Notes: generated from the sequence alone by a model not told the origin. A DNA stretch of 64,000 bases from Lutjanus erythropterus (GCA_020091685.1 CM034600.1:3484837-3548836), one strand, 5' to 3'. Positions 11,093-23,650 are shown, numbered from the stretch's first letter. Numbers and translations: made by a program.

Positions 11093-12120
11093 GACATATA
11101 GTGTGAGAGTGATATCAGTCTTCTCATCTAACTCTTCGCAAGAAACCAAGGAAGTGTATTTTCCAAATTATTGCTTTCACACAAAATTCTTTTTCTTCAT
11201 GGCATGGATCAGAAATTATTCAAATGAGCTGTTCTAATTCAACCCTTTTAAATTATTATCTGATTATAATTTGCGTAGAAGTATTTGAAGTGACAGCCAG
11301 TAGATGGAACTGGGTCTCATGTCTCCCACAAAGCAACAAAGCAAAGCCCTCCTCTACAAGTCGCACGGTGGAGAATGTTTCCAGTTCAAAGCAGATATGT
11401 AGATGTGAAGCTGCTCTCCCCACAGACTGAAGCTCTGCATCTGGACTCACACTCCATGTTTACCTTGCCTCTTTTTTCACTTTACTCACATGGGCTACAC
11501 ACACTCATACAGACATATACAGTGCATTACTCCCACCCACCCCTCCCTCACATGTTATGCATGAGGACACAGATTTCTTGCACGTGTTCTCGCACATTGT
11601 CAAAGCTTCTCTTTTCATTTTCACAACCTTCGCTTGATGGAAAAATCCTTGTGTGATTTGACCACAATCCACTAAAGGCCAGATTTTCCATTTTCATGTA
11701 ACATATAACACTCTTGTACAAGTCTCGTGGAAGAAATTGGACTTCTTATAAAATCTTTCCACATGGGACCTGTGTTTTTTTCCTCTTCTGTCTTTTTCCT
11801 CTCTAATCCTCTCTTCTTTGACCCTCTTTGCCCCCTCCCCCCCCGTTTCTTTCCCATGGTAATGTCCTCCCTTTCAACCTCAGCTTTCCCTCCACCTCCA
11901 TTTTCTCTCTTCGTGATCTCCATCAGTGCTTTGTCTCCTATCAGCACCGCTGGTGGAGTGGTATCATATAAGATTCCCATTCTTGTGACTTGGGTTTGAT
12001 TTCAGACCAGCATACAAATGACAACTTATGTTCTCCTGTGTCTCCTCAAACTGTTCTGTGTGTGTTCAGCCTCTGTTGAGGATGAGATACTGGACAGACC
12101 GGTGTTGATGTTGGTTGGTC
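11093..12120. other. intergenic sequence
   Basis: No gene is supported. A pyrimidine-rich tract lies at about 11770-11920. Confidence 0.45.
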
Positions 12121-12124
12121 CAGA

Positions 12125-12190
12125 TCCAGGTGGACATATCTCAGCAACTATTGGATGGATTGCCATGAAGTTGAGTGCAGACCAGGGATA
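12125..12190. repeat. fragment of a dispersed teleost repeat
   Basis: The phrase ATATCTCAGCAACTATTGG, then ATGGATTGCCATGAAGTT, is a recognisable piece of a high-copy fish repeat. Only this short fragment is clear. Confidence 0.4.
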
Positions 12191-12729
12191 GACGCTACGG
12201 GCGATCAAGGCCCTATATGTGGTACATTTCTGGAGGCCCAAATGTCAACTTACATAAAAACAATGCAGACATGGTGTGATGGTATTTCCTGAAGGCATTG
12301 CTTCCTATAAACATGGTCTAGACTTCTTGTCTAGTTGAGGAAACTGGTGGAACACACTTTGGTACATTACATTCTTAGATGTGTCAGAGTGTAGCCACTT
12401 TAACTCCTGCCTCCATTTACTCTACATTTTTATTGTGTTTTGTTTTTCATAGTCCATTTTGTGTGTGTCTGGTTCTTCTGTAAGGCTCACGTTAGCAGTT
12501 TGAGTCGGCTTAGTAAACCCATACTTGAGTAGCCCCAACATATTGTTAGCCAGCTGGTGACGAGTACTGTTCGCAGTTTTTATAGAATGTTGAAGTAAAA
12601 GGTGCAAAGGAATCGTAATGTTTGTGAAAGAAATTCCGAGTTCCAAGTCAGAAATTTCAACCTGAACACCCCCTGAAGTCCAATTTCTGACTGGGAAAGT
12701 TGGAACCATCACAACAACCCTTACTTCAA

Positions 12730-13085
12730 AGTTTAAGAAGTGTTACAACTTTCCCCAGTCTACACTACCTTATGTTTCAATTCCTTTAATTATTCTACTG
12801 ATTAATAGTCAAATTATTTGTACTTTAATGCAGTCAAATTAATTAATGGATCTCGTCTTTGTCAGAGGTAATGATAGATGCTAAGCAATCAAGATGCATT
12901 GTGAGAAAGTAAAAACACTTTTTTTCACTTCTCAATTTCCTTGCAGTCAAAGACCTCTTTTTTGTGGGTGGAGCTTAGGTGGAGACAAAACAATTCCCTA
13001 AACATGTTAGCTAACACTAGCTAGCAGGTTTTGTTGGCTTGTTTATTAACAATGGCTGGAGAGTTCTTCTGAATATGTACAATTA
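12730..13085 (+). repeat. dispersed repeat, copy A of three
   Basis: The copy starts at AAGAAGTGTTACAACTTTCC and shares several words with copies B and C: AATTCCCTAAACATGTTAGC, GGGTGGAGCTTAGG and TTTTGTTGGCTTGTTT. It ends near GAATATGTAC. The sequence is non-coding. The flanks (12635-12715 and 13460-13560) look like eroded MITE ends rich in CGAGTTCCAAGTC-type words, so copies A and B may sit within one composite element. Confidence 0.65.
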
Positions 13086-13114
13086 GTAGCTCTTCAAATT
13101 TCAGTGAGTCATAG

Positions 13115-13320
13115 GTGCTGAGACAAAAAGTGTTACAACTGTCCCTGGTCTACCCTCATTCATGTTCCTTAAATTCTTTCAACTATTCTACTGATTACAA
13201 CAACAGTCTAATTATTTGTATTTTGACAGGCAAATTACAGGATCTCAAGACCACTTCTTTGACAGAGACAATGATTGTTGTTAAGCAATTTCGATGCACT
13301 GCAAAAAAGTAAAATCCAAA
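13115..13320 (+). repeat. dispersed repeat, copy B of three
   Basis: GTGCTGAGACAAAAAGTGTT, then ACAACTGTCCCTGGTCTACC, opens a shorter copy that stops after the AAAAAAGTAAAA word. It shares its first ~200 bases with copies A and C in the same orientation. Confidence 0.65.
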
Positions 13321-14827
13321 ATGGCTGCTCCCTGTATCAACACTACATGAAAACTGCATTAGAATCTCTGTCTTTTACGGCTAATAAAATCAGCTATCTT
13401 ACTGCCAAACCTCTATTTGTGGACATGTTGCTATGATGTTTGTATGCACAAAATATGTCCTGGAGGCGTCAATCTTGGTTTTCCAACTTGTACTGGAACG
13501 CCGTCAACTCATGTGTGACGTAATTCCCTGCTCTGACTTCCAAGGTAAATGGAGCACAGCATAACTACAGTCTCACAGAGCTGCTGGCGTGGCTGTTGGC
13601 TCTCAGTCTTGATAAATTAGTAATCTTGGAAGCCTGTTCTACTAATGCACTTGTTTACTGTCTTCAAGTCTTTTCAATATAAGTGCATCAACCCAATGTA
13701 AAGAGCAAAGAAGTAATATTGGATGCAAAACCATTCCACCGACTTAAGACTTAAAGCTCATTCTCATCCTCCCGATGATTTCCAGCGAAGCACAATCCCA
13801 CCCCACCTCCCCTCAGACGCAGAGCCCTCATTTTCCACCACTTTCATGCATCAGCTAAACAGCTGAAATATGAGCTGCGATGTCTCCTCACTTCCAGGCC
13901 GTTTTATTAACCATTCCTATTTGAGGCGTCTACTTCTCACATGAGAATTCTCACATGAACAACCACGAGAATTTGCCCTTTTCTGCTGCTTTTGATCCCG
14001 CGACCACAGGCAGGGCTATGTGGGAAAACCACACTAACGGGGTACATACTTGTCCCTCCACCAGTGAATTCCACATAAAAACCATCGACATTTACATGGT
14101 TAATGAGCCAAATCTGAATAACTACTTTCTGTGTTTGTTGTCATGAGAGATGTCTTGACTTTTCACATTCGGTTTATCTGGTTACTTGTCAACTAGCAAG
14201 TTAGCAGACTCTGTGTATTAACACGAGAAGTTCCACAATTCCATTACTGCTACAGCTGCCATAAGCGGCCATTTTAATTTCTCGTGAGAAATACCCAGGT
14301 AAGAGATAAATTCATTTCCTTAAAGAAAAAAAAAAATGAAATAACACCAAAATGTAAATTTTGTAAAGTTCAATAATATATCTACTATATGCAAGCCATA
14401 ACATAAAGTAAATCGTATTCTAAGTAACTAACATTCAGGTCTTAATATATTTTATAAGGTTATTATAAATTTAAATTAACATTTATAACAATTTCCTCGT
14501 AAAAATATCACAGAAAAATGATCATATCCTATGGGAAAAGTGTGGAAATGAGCTGATCCAAAAAAAACCTAAAAGCATATAGAAGCATACAACATAATGT
14601 AACATGCATAATAAGATAATAATATAATATTTTCAGCAGGTGTCAATGGGTTTTCTTCTGCTTACATCTGGAGTATGCAGTCATGTTGGTTGCATGTTCT
14701 ACTTTTTGATATATTTGCCATTTTAATGACAAAAAATAAAACACAAAAAATGAAGCATTCCTATTTGTTGTAAGTGATTGTACTTTGTGTCAAAACTTAA
14801 GAGCTCTAATGAAAACTAAGCACATTA
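13321..14827. other. intergenic, possible eroded MITE
   Basis: The block at 13440-13600 (CCAACTTGTACTGGAACG; TGACGTAATTCCCTGCTC) resembles the end of a teleost MITE. The rest is AT-rich, with no gene. Confidence 0.4.
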
Positions 14828-15125
14828 TACGTGCTGAGACAAAAAGTGTTACAACTATCCCCGGTCTACCCTATTAATAGATTGTGGCACAGCTTCTTTG
14901 ATAGAGACAGTGATAGTTGATAAGCAACCAGAATGCAAAAAAAAAGTAATGATGTAAGTGCAGCACTTTCTGTGTGGTTAACAGATCCCTTTTCTGTGGG
15001 CGGAGCTTAGATCGTGGCAAAGCAATTCCCTAAACATGTTAGCTAACACGAGCTAGCAACTTTTGTTGGCTTGTTTCTCAACAACGGCTGAGGAACATAC
15101 GAGCTCATCTGAATATGTACGGCCA
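14828..15125 (+). repeat. dispersed repeat, copy C of three
   Basis: It begins CGTGCTGAGACAAAAAGTGT, as in copy B. Like copy A, it goes on through GGGCGGAGCTTAGATCGT and TTCCCTAAACATGTTAGC to GAATATGTAC. It lacks the stretch that in A and B lies between the opening and the TTGATAGAGACAG word. Confidence 0.65.
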
Positions 15126-15129
15126 CTCA

Positions 15130-15700
15130 CTCTCCAGGACCACGAGTGTTACTTGTAAATGGGTTACTTCCAAAATGTATTCAGATACAGTTACTTATTT
15201 CCTGTTAAATCACATTTTTAAAGTAATGTACATTGATTACTCGCTGTTACTTTAGGATTACCTCTAACATTAGCGATTGTTCTGTGTAGGTAACGTTCAG
15301 CATTTGGTCTGTGTAGCTAGTGTTAGCGGTGTGTTAGCTGTGTAACTATCAGTTTGTCTGTAGTGTTTGGCCTGTTTAGCAAACATTAGCAGTTAGTAGT
15401 ATTTATTTATTTTTTAATTAGTGAAAATGTTTTTTCAAGAGAAAATAACAACTGTAAGATTAGCTGGTTTCACTGAGACAAGAGTGGTATTTAGACTTGT
15501 TAAGTATATATGGTCCTTTATCTTAAAATGTATTTAAAAATTATAACCCGCTAATAAGCCCTATTTACTACAAAATGTAACTGTAATCTGATTACGTCTT
15601 ATTAACTGGAGTAAAGTAAAGCCTTTTTTGGTGTCCTGTTTATGTAATCCTGTCACATGTAATCCATTACTCCCTAAGCTTGGTTACGAACAAAATTGCC
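15130..15700. mobile_element. hAT-like non-autonomous element with GTAATC/GATTAC words
   Basis: The left end (GAGTGTTACTTGTAAATGGG, then TTACTTCC) and the right end (CCTGTCACATGTAATCCATT, then ACTCCCTAAGCTTGG) are degenerate inverted copies of a widespread fish hAT-type end. The interior carries CTGTAATCTGATTACG and has no coding potential. Confidence 0.5.
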
Positions 15701-16252
15701 ACAATCCAGTCCTTTTGTCTTATCCCATTTTGTTGTGTTCTTTTTTTTGACATTCCAGCAGGATTGACTTTTTTAATCCAACAAAGTTGCACACATTTTT
15801 GAAAACAGTCAAAATGACCGACACAACTATTCTAGTGTTACTAAATATATCACTGTGTCACAGTGTCAGTCAGATCAGACAAAGTAAACACTATACACAC
15901 AAACCCTGTTCATCAGCTGCAGCTACAACTGCTGCTCCTCTCTGCCAGCCTGATCTCAGAAACGCAGAGCCTCTCTATAATTCATCTCCACCCTCTCTAC
16001 ACATGCATGCAAGCACACACCCATGCATGCTTGCAGGCACGCATGCACAACTGTCAACACACACACAAAGGACCAGGCTTTGGACAAATCCGCGTTACAG
16101 AGTTTCTATTTACATATTTCATGAGTCGGACGTGCAGGTCTGAGTTATTGGAGAGATGAGGCTGAATTATGGGCCCCAGGGTGCCATGTTTTACCGCTCA
16201 CATGCACGTGTGAGTTTAAGGAAGATGCTGCTGTGACACACTTGTGCAGACG
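15701..16252. other. intergenic sequence
   Basis: CA/GCATGC-rich at 16000-16060; no gene is supported. Confidence 0.5.
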
Positions 16253-17165
16253 TACACGCTTAGAAATAAGGGTTCCAAAAGGGTTCTTCCTGAAGAGATG
16301 ATGATTTACCCTGAATCATTTGCTTCTGTAGAACCCTTTTTAAAGAGAGGATTTATCAAGTATAAGACCAGCCATTCCACTCAGAACCCTGTTGATCTAA
16401 AGAAAGAGTTCTTCAAGGGTTGTTGGAATCTTTGAAGAACTCTTTCCTCAAGAGTTCTTTGTACCATAATACAAAAGAGTTCCCCCTGTGTGTTTGGAAT
16501 AAAACCCTTGGAATATAAAAAGGTTGTCAGTATAACCTGTTGGGTAGGTTCTAGATAAAATCCTTGCAATATTAAAAGGTTCTTGGCAGAACCCCCTGGG
16601 TTTTTTTCTTAATAAAACCCTTGGTAGAACCCCTGAGTGTGTATAGATAAAACTCTTACGATATAGGTTTCTTGGTAGAACCCACTGGGTAGATTCGAGA
16701 TGAAACCCTTGCAATATAAAAGGGTTCTCAGTAGAACCCCCTGGGTAAGTTCTAGACAAAACCCTTATAATATAGGTTTCTCAGTAGAACTTCCTGGTTG
16801 GGTTCTATACAAAACTCCTGGAATATAAAAAGCTTCTCAGCAGAACCCCAAAGGTGGGTTCTACATAAAACCCTTATAATATAGAGGGTTTCTCGACCTT
16901 AGAAGGTGGAACGATTCTGGATAGAACCTCCAGAGAGGGTTCTGGGTGAAACCATTACACCACAGAACGGTGGTTCTTTAGAACCTCTCATAGGGGGTTC
17001 TAGGTGAAACCTCTCATGTACGGTTGTAAGTATAATCCTTTATGTTGGGTCCTAGGTAGATAATTCTGAAAGAGGTCCATGAGGAACCAAAAAGGATTCT
17101 CCTATAGAGAGAAGCCAAAGAACACTTTATGGTTCTACTTAGCACCTTTATTCCTAAAAGTCTAC
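16253..17165. mobile_element. TIR element filled with ~57-bp tandem units, copy 1
   Basis: The left end TACACGCTTAGAAATAAGGG and the right end CACCTTTATTCCTAAAAGTC are inverted repeats of a known fish repeat type. Between them run tandem units of about 56-59 bases with the skeleton AATATAAAAAGGTTCTCAGT...AGAACCCCCTGGGTAGGTTC...TAGATAAAACCCTTGG. About eight units are recognisable. A second, longer copy lies at 18382-19622. The element is non-autonomous and its superfamily is unknown to me. Confidence 0.7.
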
Positions 17166-17251
17166 TCTGAAACGCCAATACTTGCTCTCTGTTTTTGGTT
17201 GTTGATGTCTGTCTTTCTCACACACACAAATGCAAAATTGCTTACTGTGTC

Positions 17252-17265
17252 CACACACACACACA

Positions 17266-17321
<56 letters not shown>
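17252..17321 (+). repeat. (CA)n microsatellite
   Basis: An almost pure 70-base CA tract with one G interruption, lying just outside the right end of the preceding element. Confidence 0.97.
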
Positions 17322-17327
<6 letters not shown>

Positions 17328-17459
17328 GATGTACACAGAGCTGTAGTAAGATGTTGAAAAGGCTCATGGGATCTCACCTCGTCAAATGTAAAAGCTTCCA
17401 AGGTCTGGCACTCAAGTAGGCTATTATCCTCACATGCAAAAACCCTCCTGTCTCACACC

Positions 17460-17462
<3 letters not shown>

Positions 17463-17508
<46 letters not shown>
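17463..17508 (+). repeat. (CA)n microsatellite
   Basis: A pure AC tract of about 46 bases. Confidence 0.97.
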
Positions 17509-17509
<1 letters not shown>

Positions 17510-17522
17510 AGTATTAGGACAG

Positions 17523-18381
17523 AAAGGGGAAGAGAGGGGGACTTTTAATGGTGTGACACCTTTCTTTTATGGACAGGCCGATGTCAGGCAGACAGAGACG
17601 GATGAAGATGAGGAGAGAACCATCATCATTATCTTCCAGCCCCTATGAACAGGAGGCAGCGGTGCGTTCGAGGCCTCAGAGGTTAAAACACGTCCTTATC
17701 TGACAGTCAGCCTTGATAGGAGTTGTCTGAATTTGTTGATGATGCCGGCAAAGGAACACTCTGTCCTCCTTTTCCCCGCTGTACCCCCGGTGATTTCACC
17801 CCCATCTTACCTTCAACTCTGCCTCGGTTTTACGTAACTCTCCAAACAAACGATAGAAATGTGCCTTGTGAATAAATGAACGCCTTTATGGCATTGTTAA
17901 AGCACACAAGCCACATTTAGACGTGTCTCCCCAGACCCAAATAAATCAAACCAGAAACGTTTGCTCGAGCCCCAGCCATTACACCTTAATAATGCACTGT
18001 TTTAGCCCCTGCTGCACACACACGCACACACACAAACTTTCTTTCCTGTCTTGCAAAATTCCTTGGCTCATTCTGGCGACCTAGTTTACAGCCCTCGCCT
18101 CTGAGCCACAGAGAGTTGGTTCCTTTTGAAGATGCATTGAGCAGCACAGCATGACAAGCCCATTATAGAGCCGGAGGAGGAGAAATCGCTCAATTACCAA
18201 CTGGCACCTCTTGAGGGAGAAGCAGTGTGCACTATTCACTTAACCATATCAGTTTTTATGACTCAATAATAAATATTCTCAAGTGTTGCACACAATAAAC
18301 TGTTCTTTCTCGCTGTATCAGATACAGTAAGAGCTGTTCTCCTCTGCTTCTGTATCAGATGGACGCTTCGTGTGCCAGAGC
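17523..18381. other. unique-looking intergenic sequence
   Basis: Of average base composition and free of repeat words I recognise; it separates the two GGTTCT elements. No exon is supported. It could contain conserved non-coding sequence, but I cannot test that. Confidence 0.45.
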
Positions 18382-19622
18382 TACACTCTTAGAAATAAGG
18401 GATTCAAAAGGGTTCTCCCAGAAGGGCTGAGGTTCTGTCCAGAACCATCTGCTTCTGAAGAACCTTTTTTTTTTGAAGGAAGGGTTTGGCAAGGGTTCTT
18501 TGTAAGGCTAAGGGTTCCACTGAAGTCACCTTTCATCCAAAGAACCCTGTTTGAAGGATTTCTTCAAAGACTGATGAAATCCTGAAGAACTCTTCTGTCA
18601 AGGGTTCTCAGTAGAACCTCCAAGATGTGTTCTAGATAAAACTTTGGAATATAAAAAGGTTCTTGGTAGAATTCACAAAATGTGTTTGAAATAACATCCT
18701 TGGAATATAAAAAGGTTCTCAGTGGAACCTGCTGGGTAGGTTCTAGAGAAAACCTTGGAATATAAAATGGTTCTTGATAGAACACCCTGAGTGTGCTTAA
18801 AATAAAACCCTTAGGTTGTGAAAGGGTTCTTGGTAGATCCTCTGAGAGATTTCTAGATAAAACCCTTTAAATATAAAAAGGTTCTCTTTAGAAGCCCCTG
18901 GGTAGGTTCTAGATAAAAACATTGGATTATTAAAAGGTTCTCAGTAGAACAGCCTGGGTAGATTCTAGAGTCTAGATGAAATTCTTGGAATATAAAAAGG
19001 TTCTTGGTAGAAATCCCTCAATGTGTTTGAAATAAAACCATTGTCATAAAAAAAGGGTCTCAGTAGAACCCCCTGAGTGTGTTCTAGATAAAACCATTGG
19101 ACTATAAAAAAGTTCTCAGTAAAACTTCCTGAGTGTATTTGCAATATAAGAAGGTTCTCCACTGACTCCACTGACTGTGTTCTAGCTAAAACCCTTGTAA
19201 TATAAAAAAGGTTTTTGTTTGAACCCCATGGGTAGGTTCTAGAGAAAACCTTGGACTCCCAGAATGTGTGTGAAATAAAGCTCTTGGAATTAAAAAAAAA
19301 ACAAAAAACTATCCGTCAAGGTTCCCGAGTGTGTTCTAGATAATATCCTTATAATATAAAAAGGTTCACGGTAGAGCCCCCTTGATGAGTTCTTGTTAGC
19401 ACCTTAGAAGGTTCTGGATAGAACACCCAGAACAAGTTGGGTGGTCATTACCTCTAATAGGAGTTTCTTAGTGGAACCTTTCACAGATGGTTCTAGCTAT
19501 ATCCCTTTATGTTGGGTTTTAGGTAGAACTCTCTGAAAGGGTTCTAAGGGAAACCTTAAAAAGGTTCTATCAGAAACTAAAACCTCTTTATAGCTCAAGT
19601 TAGAATCTTCATTTCAAGAGTT
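18382..19622. mobile_element. TIR element filled with ~57-bp tandem units, copy 2
   Basis: It begins TACACTCTTAGAAATAAGGG and ends with the inverted counterpart AGAATCTTCATTTCAAGAGT. The interior has about twelve units of roughly 55-62 bases of the same AATATAAAAAGGTTCT / TAGATAAAACC type as copy 1, so the copies differ mainly in unit number. There is no conserved protein. Confidence 0.7.
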
Positions 19623-19854
19623 TGGGCAGCTTGATTGTTTTTCTAACACGTTTCTATCAGTGATCATGTGGTGCTGTTCTCATAAACACACCTCCACACT
19701 GCCTCATCATTTCTTCTGGCCCACGGAAAGTTGCACAACTTAGAATTAGAGAGTTATGAATATCAGATAATGAGTATAGGAGCCGTAGAGAAAACCACAG
19801 GCTATTGTGTAGGAAGAGATGGTGAAACCACAAATATGTAATCAGTACCACCAC

Positions 19855-20010
19855 ATATACAGAGGCTTTAGAAAGTATGAGGATGTTTTACACACTTAAT
19901 TCTCTGGTAGATGTCATTTAAATTCTACACACAATATTCCATAGTGACAAAGTGAACATGCCTGGCAAAATATTTATCAAAAAACAAGAACTGATAAGTA
20001 TTCAGAGCAT
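19855..20010. mobile_element. Tc1-like transposon end remnant
   Basis: AGGCTTTAGAAAGTAT, ACACAATATTCCATAGTGAC followed by AAAGTGAA, and AAGTATTCAGAGCATTT are eroded words of the end region of a common fish Tc1 family (intact form: CACAATACCCCATAATGACA). Only the end is left; no transposase is present. Confidence 0.6.
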
Positions 20011-20640
20011 TTAGGGGCTGTGTCCACTGAAGCTTTTTGAATTGTTTCCAGTGGTAACGCTGCATATTTGCACTCTGCTACAAATACCCGCAGCATAATG
20101 AGCGTTTGACGTCTTTTTCTGGTTGCCAAGAGTTGAAAAATGTTCAACTTTGGGAAAAACGCTGCGCTCATCACGGTCACTTTTGACCCAGCTGTCCAAT
20201 CACAGTGGAGGAGGGGATAAATTGGCTGCCACAAGCTCTGTGCTGCTGTACTTGTTGAACCAGGCTCTAGCTGTCTAACTACAGCTCTTAAACCAAACAC
20301 TGGTAGTCACCTTTCTGACTTGGCTCAGGTTGCCTCAGCACGTCAGTCCAGCACAGCAGGGATTGAAATATCTGTTACAACAGGGCTACCTGCCTGACAG
20401 GTGTGTCTTTTAACAGAAGACAGCAGCTGTAACACTTAACTTGCTATAAATTCTTCACAATTAAAGTCCCCTGTTGTTTTGTGATATAAAGGTTTTCATT
20501 ATGAAGCAGCAAAATTAGGAAATATGAAGCACCACGCGCCCCACACCTGGATTTGGGCAGTTTCTTCCTGATAGAATCTTTTCAGATTGGAATGGGGCCA
20601 TCAAAGAACACATGTTCTGTGATGTTGGAGCAGTTTTAGC
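20011..20640. other. MITE-like or unassigned sequence
   Basis: GGGGCTGTGTCCACTGAAGC, then TTTTTGAATTGTTTCCAG, resembles the start of a fish MITE. No right end was found and there is no gene. Confidence 0.35.
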
Positions 20641-21480
20641 ATGCTCTCGATAAGCCAGTTACAACTTGATCCCACTGGGCACTGCGTCATAAGGTTTGGG
20701 TATCAGTGTTCAATACCTTTAAGGTATCAATTGCAGTAACCCAGTACCAAGAAGTACCAAAACTTCTTCAGTCAAATGAAAGATGCATTCAATTATTTTA
20801 GTACCCAGATCTAGAAAAAAAATGACTACTTATGTGACTTTGCTTGCAGCAAATTATCGCAGGCGTTTTTCAGAACAACCTTCGGACCAACCTTTGGACT
20901 GACGATATCCATCCCTAGTTCCGTTACAGCGTGACATTATTTGCTGTAGTCTGCCTTAGATCCGACTCTGCTCCATGGAGCTCTGTTTTCGACGGATGCC
21001 ATGTCAAGCTGCACAGAGCAGATCGAGCGGGGAGGAAGTCAGACAGAAACAGAGGAGAGAATCTGGTCCATTTTTAAAATAAAAGACCCTATGCAGACTC
21101 TAGATCACAAAAAACATACAGAAAAGAAACTGTTTTTACATTCTGCATACTCTACCTACTTAGCCATGATAGAAGCAAAAAAAAAGAAAAAAACAACTTC
21201 TGAAATGCTGCTGCTGGGACATGAAGCCATGAGAAAGATTGATGAAAAACATGCAACATGCCCAGTAGAAGCAAGGAGTTAGTTGGAAAAGTACCTTAGG
21301 TTTGACTTGGATTCCACTGAATTTAATCCAGCTTTCTTGTGAAAAACCACAAGCACAGGCAGAGAAAACATAGACTGAGGGTTGATCGGAGGATAGATAA
21401 CTATCACAGCCGGTGATTGTTATCAGTCTCATCTCAGCCTGGTCCACTATTGACTTGATGTTGTATTCCTCCTCCTTATA
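20641..21480. repeat. dispersed repeat related to 43620-43800
   Basis: It shares GGAAGTCAGACAGAAACAGA with a following AGAATCTGGTCCATTTT...AAGACC segment found again near 43690-43750, and a GAAACTGCTG/GGACATGAAGCCATG-like segment. It is probably part of a decayed hAT-type transposon. The short open frame at 21001-21282 is not a recognisable gene. Confidence 0.4.
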
Positions 21481-21563
21481 TCACCTGTCACAAATAACAA
21501 ATTACCTACCTGTATTCTGGCACTATATTAATATAATAAATAGAAACATAAACTCATTGTAGT

Positions 21564-22134
21564 CCAGGGGTCTGCAGCCTTTATTACCACAAGAGCCATT
21601 CTGAGCCGAAAAGAGAAAACAGAAATCTGTCAGAAGCCGCAAATCTCTTTGCCCTGAAGACGTTTTTGGCATCCATAGAGACTCAAGAAAACAAAACACC
21701 ATCAAAATTTAGAGGAAAAGGCACTGAGCCATAGATGTAGGCTATGATGCAAGTTTTAGTTGACGAAATATTAATACTTTTTTAAAGTCTGGTGTTGTAA
21801 ATGCAAGCATCACTTTAAGAAAGAATACCTCAGATGACTGCAATATATTTTTGAGTTTTTCTAAGGAAGAAAAATTAATTATCTCAACTAAAGATAAGTA
21901 GTTGGTAAAACCTTTTCAAAACTTGAGAGTTTGAGTTGACTCAAAAATGAATTGCAATATGTCGCCTTGAAATTTTGAGTCATCTCAAATTATCATTATA
22001 AATGACAATGAAAATGTTTTTAAAAATAACAATTATTCATTTCAATATAATTTTATGCCACAGTCACAGGGAGCCACTGGAGAGGAGCTAAAGAGCCACA
22101 TGTGGCTCTGGAGCCTCAGGTTGCAGACCCCTGG
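21564..22134. mobile_element. hAT MITE with CAGGGGTCTGCA ends
   Basis: The left end CCAGGGGTCTGCAGCCTTTA and the right end GGTTGCAGACCCCTGG are inverted repeats. Just inside the right end lies GAGCCACATGTGGCTCT, a hallmark of hAT-type elements with these ends. An 8-base target duplication is not convincing. The middle (about 21840-22000) holds part of a second MITE (TTTTTGAGT...AATTAATTATCTC) that is also related to the palindrome at 27401-28040. Confidence 0.75.
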
Positions 22135-23225
22135 TATTGTCCATCCATAATACAATATTCAAAATATTCATAAACTCTTCTATGAACCTAAATAACATCA
22201 GAGAATATATGACATGTGGTTTACAACAGAAACAATTTGCCAAATACAATTGTGTGCTTAACATTACGTCTGAGGTTCAAGTCAAGGCTTTGACTGGACC
22301 GAATATTAGGGTCCATGGAAACACTGCTACTGTTGCAAAAAGGCACGTCTGCAGGGCTCCTCATACATAACAGAGACCTTTGAGCTGATAAAGTGATGAC
22401 GGTTGAGTAAAATAACACAAGTGTGCATGCAAATACACTCCAACATACACACACACCCACGCAAGCGCGTGAAGGCAGTCACAGAAGCAATCAGGCAGGC
22501 GTGCAGGACAGTAGATGTAACCATGCTGCACTGATGAATCTGCAAACACATGCACCCACACAGATAAGCCTCTGCACATGCACACCTACATGCACACACA
22601 CGCACACACACACACGCACAAATCCCTTGTACAACAATAGTGAAATATTAATCCAGGCTCACAGGCGGACTCTTCCTCAGTAAGATGAGCGGTGAAGTGG
22701 GTCGACTAGACGAGAAACAACACCCGACAGTAACCTACATATCAGGAGGTTTCCCGCTGGATCACCAGGTTATTTCACATTAAAACCGCTCCACTTATTT
22801 TACTGCCTTTCTACTGCAGCATTACAGTTTAGTAGCTGTCTTCTGGCTGTGTTGTGCCGCGCAGCCTGGCGTGGAAGATGAAAGGCGGCTGTGTGTTAAA
22901 ATAGAACAAAATCAGTGTGACAAACCACCACGACAGCCCTCTAAATCAGTTTATGATCCTGAAAAATTGTCATTTGACAAAGCAGAAGAAAACTGGAGGC
23001 ACACACCAGCCTGTGTTGCTGCTCTATCTCATCATACGTAGATTCACTGTGACACAACGTTTACACAGTCTGTGTGTGATAGGATGCTGCAGCTCCAACA
23101 GTGTCTGATTCACCAGAACGTCTTTCATTGTGTGTGTGAGCTGTCACTGTTACTGCTTCAAAAGCACTACCATCATCAGAGTTGTTTTCAGCATCTGCAC
23201 CGTCCCAGAAGTCTTTCCTTTACTA
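22135..23225. other. intergenic, CA-rich in part
   Basis: A CA/CACG-rich tract lies at about 22445-22620. No gene is supported. Confidence 0.5.
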
Positions 23226-23642
23226 TTCTATACTCCAGTGGCAGGCTCAGGTTGTCTGAGGGCCAGGGGAGAAAAAACATAAAAAGGGCACCAGCTATTT
23301 GTGGTGGGGCAACAGTGTAGTGAAACATTTAAGATGAAACTGTTCCAAATCCCTGTTTAGACTGAAATTGTTTTATTGTACATCAACTACTACATCTCTG
23401 TAATAAATATACATTTTTATTACAATTCATTTTTTTAAAAACATGTAGAGGCCAAATGATTTTCTAGTATGCAGGGTTGCCTATATGGCACTACATTGTG
23501 ATTTGTCCACTGGGGGTGGCCCAGAAGACACTGTCCACTGGAAGGACACTCTAGAGAGCACTTTATCACATTTTGCCCACTGGAAGGACACTCTAGAGAG
23601 CACTTTACCACATCTTGTCCACTGGAAAGGCAATTTAGAGGG

Positions 23643-23650
23643 CTCTTTAC
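23643..23650. repeat. 8-bp target site duplication, left (CTCTTTAC)
   Basis: CTCTTTAC here is repeated exactly at 24720-24727 on the other side of the hAT element. Eight bases is the hAT signature. Confidence 0.9.

Noticed and set aside
17154-17419. Frames with long His-Thr or Cys-Val runs
   Set aside because: They are translations of the (CA)n microsatellite.
16448-19171. A repeat protein encoded by the ~57-bp units
   Set aside because: The frames are short, differ between units and break often, and no conserved start or splice sites were found. The repetition is better explained as a minisatellite.
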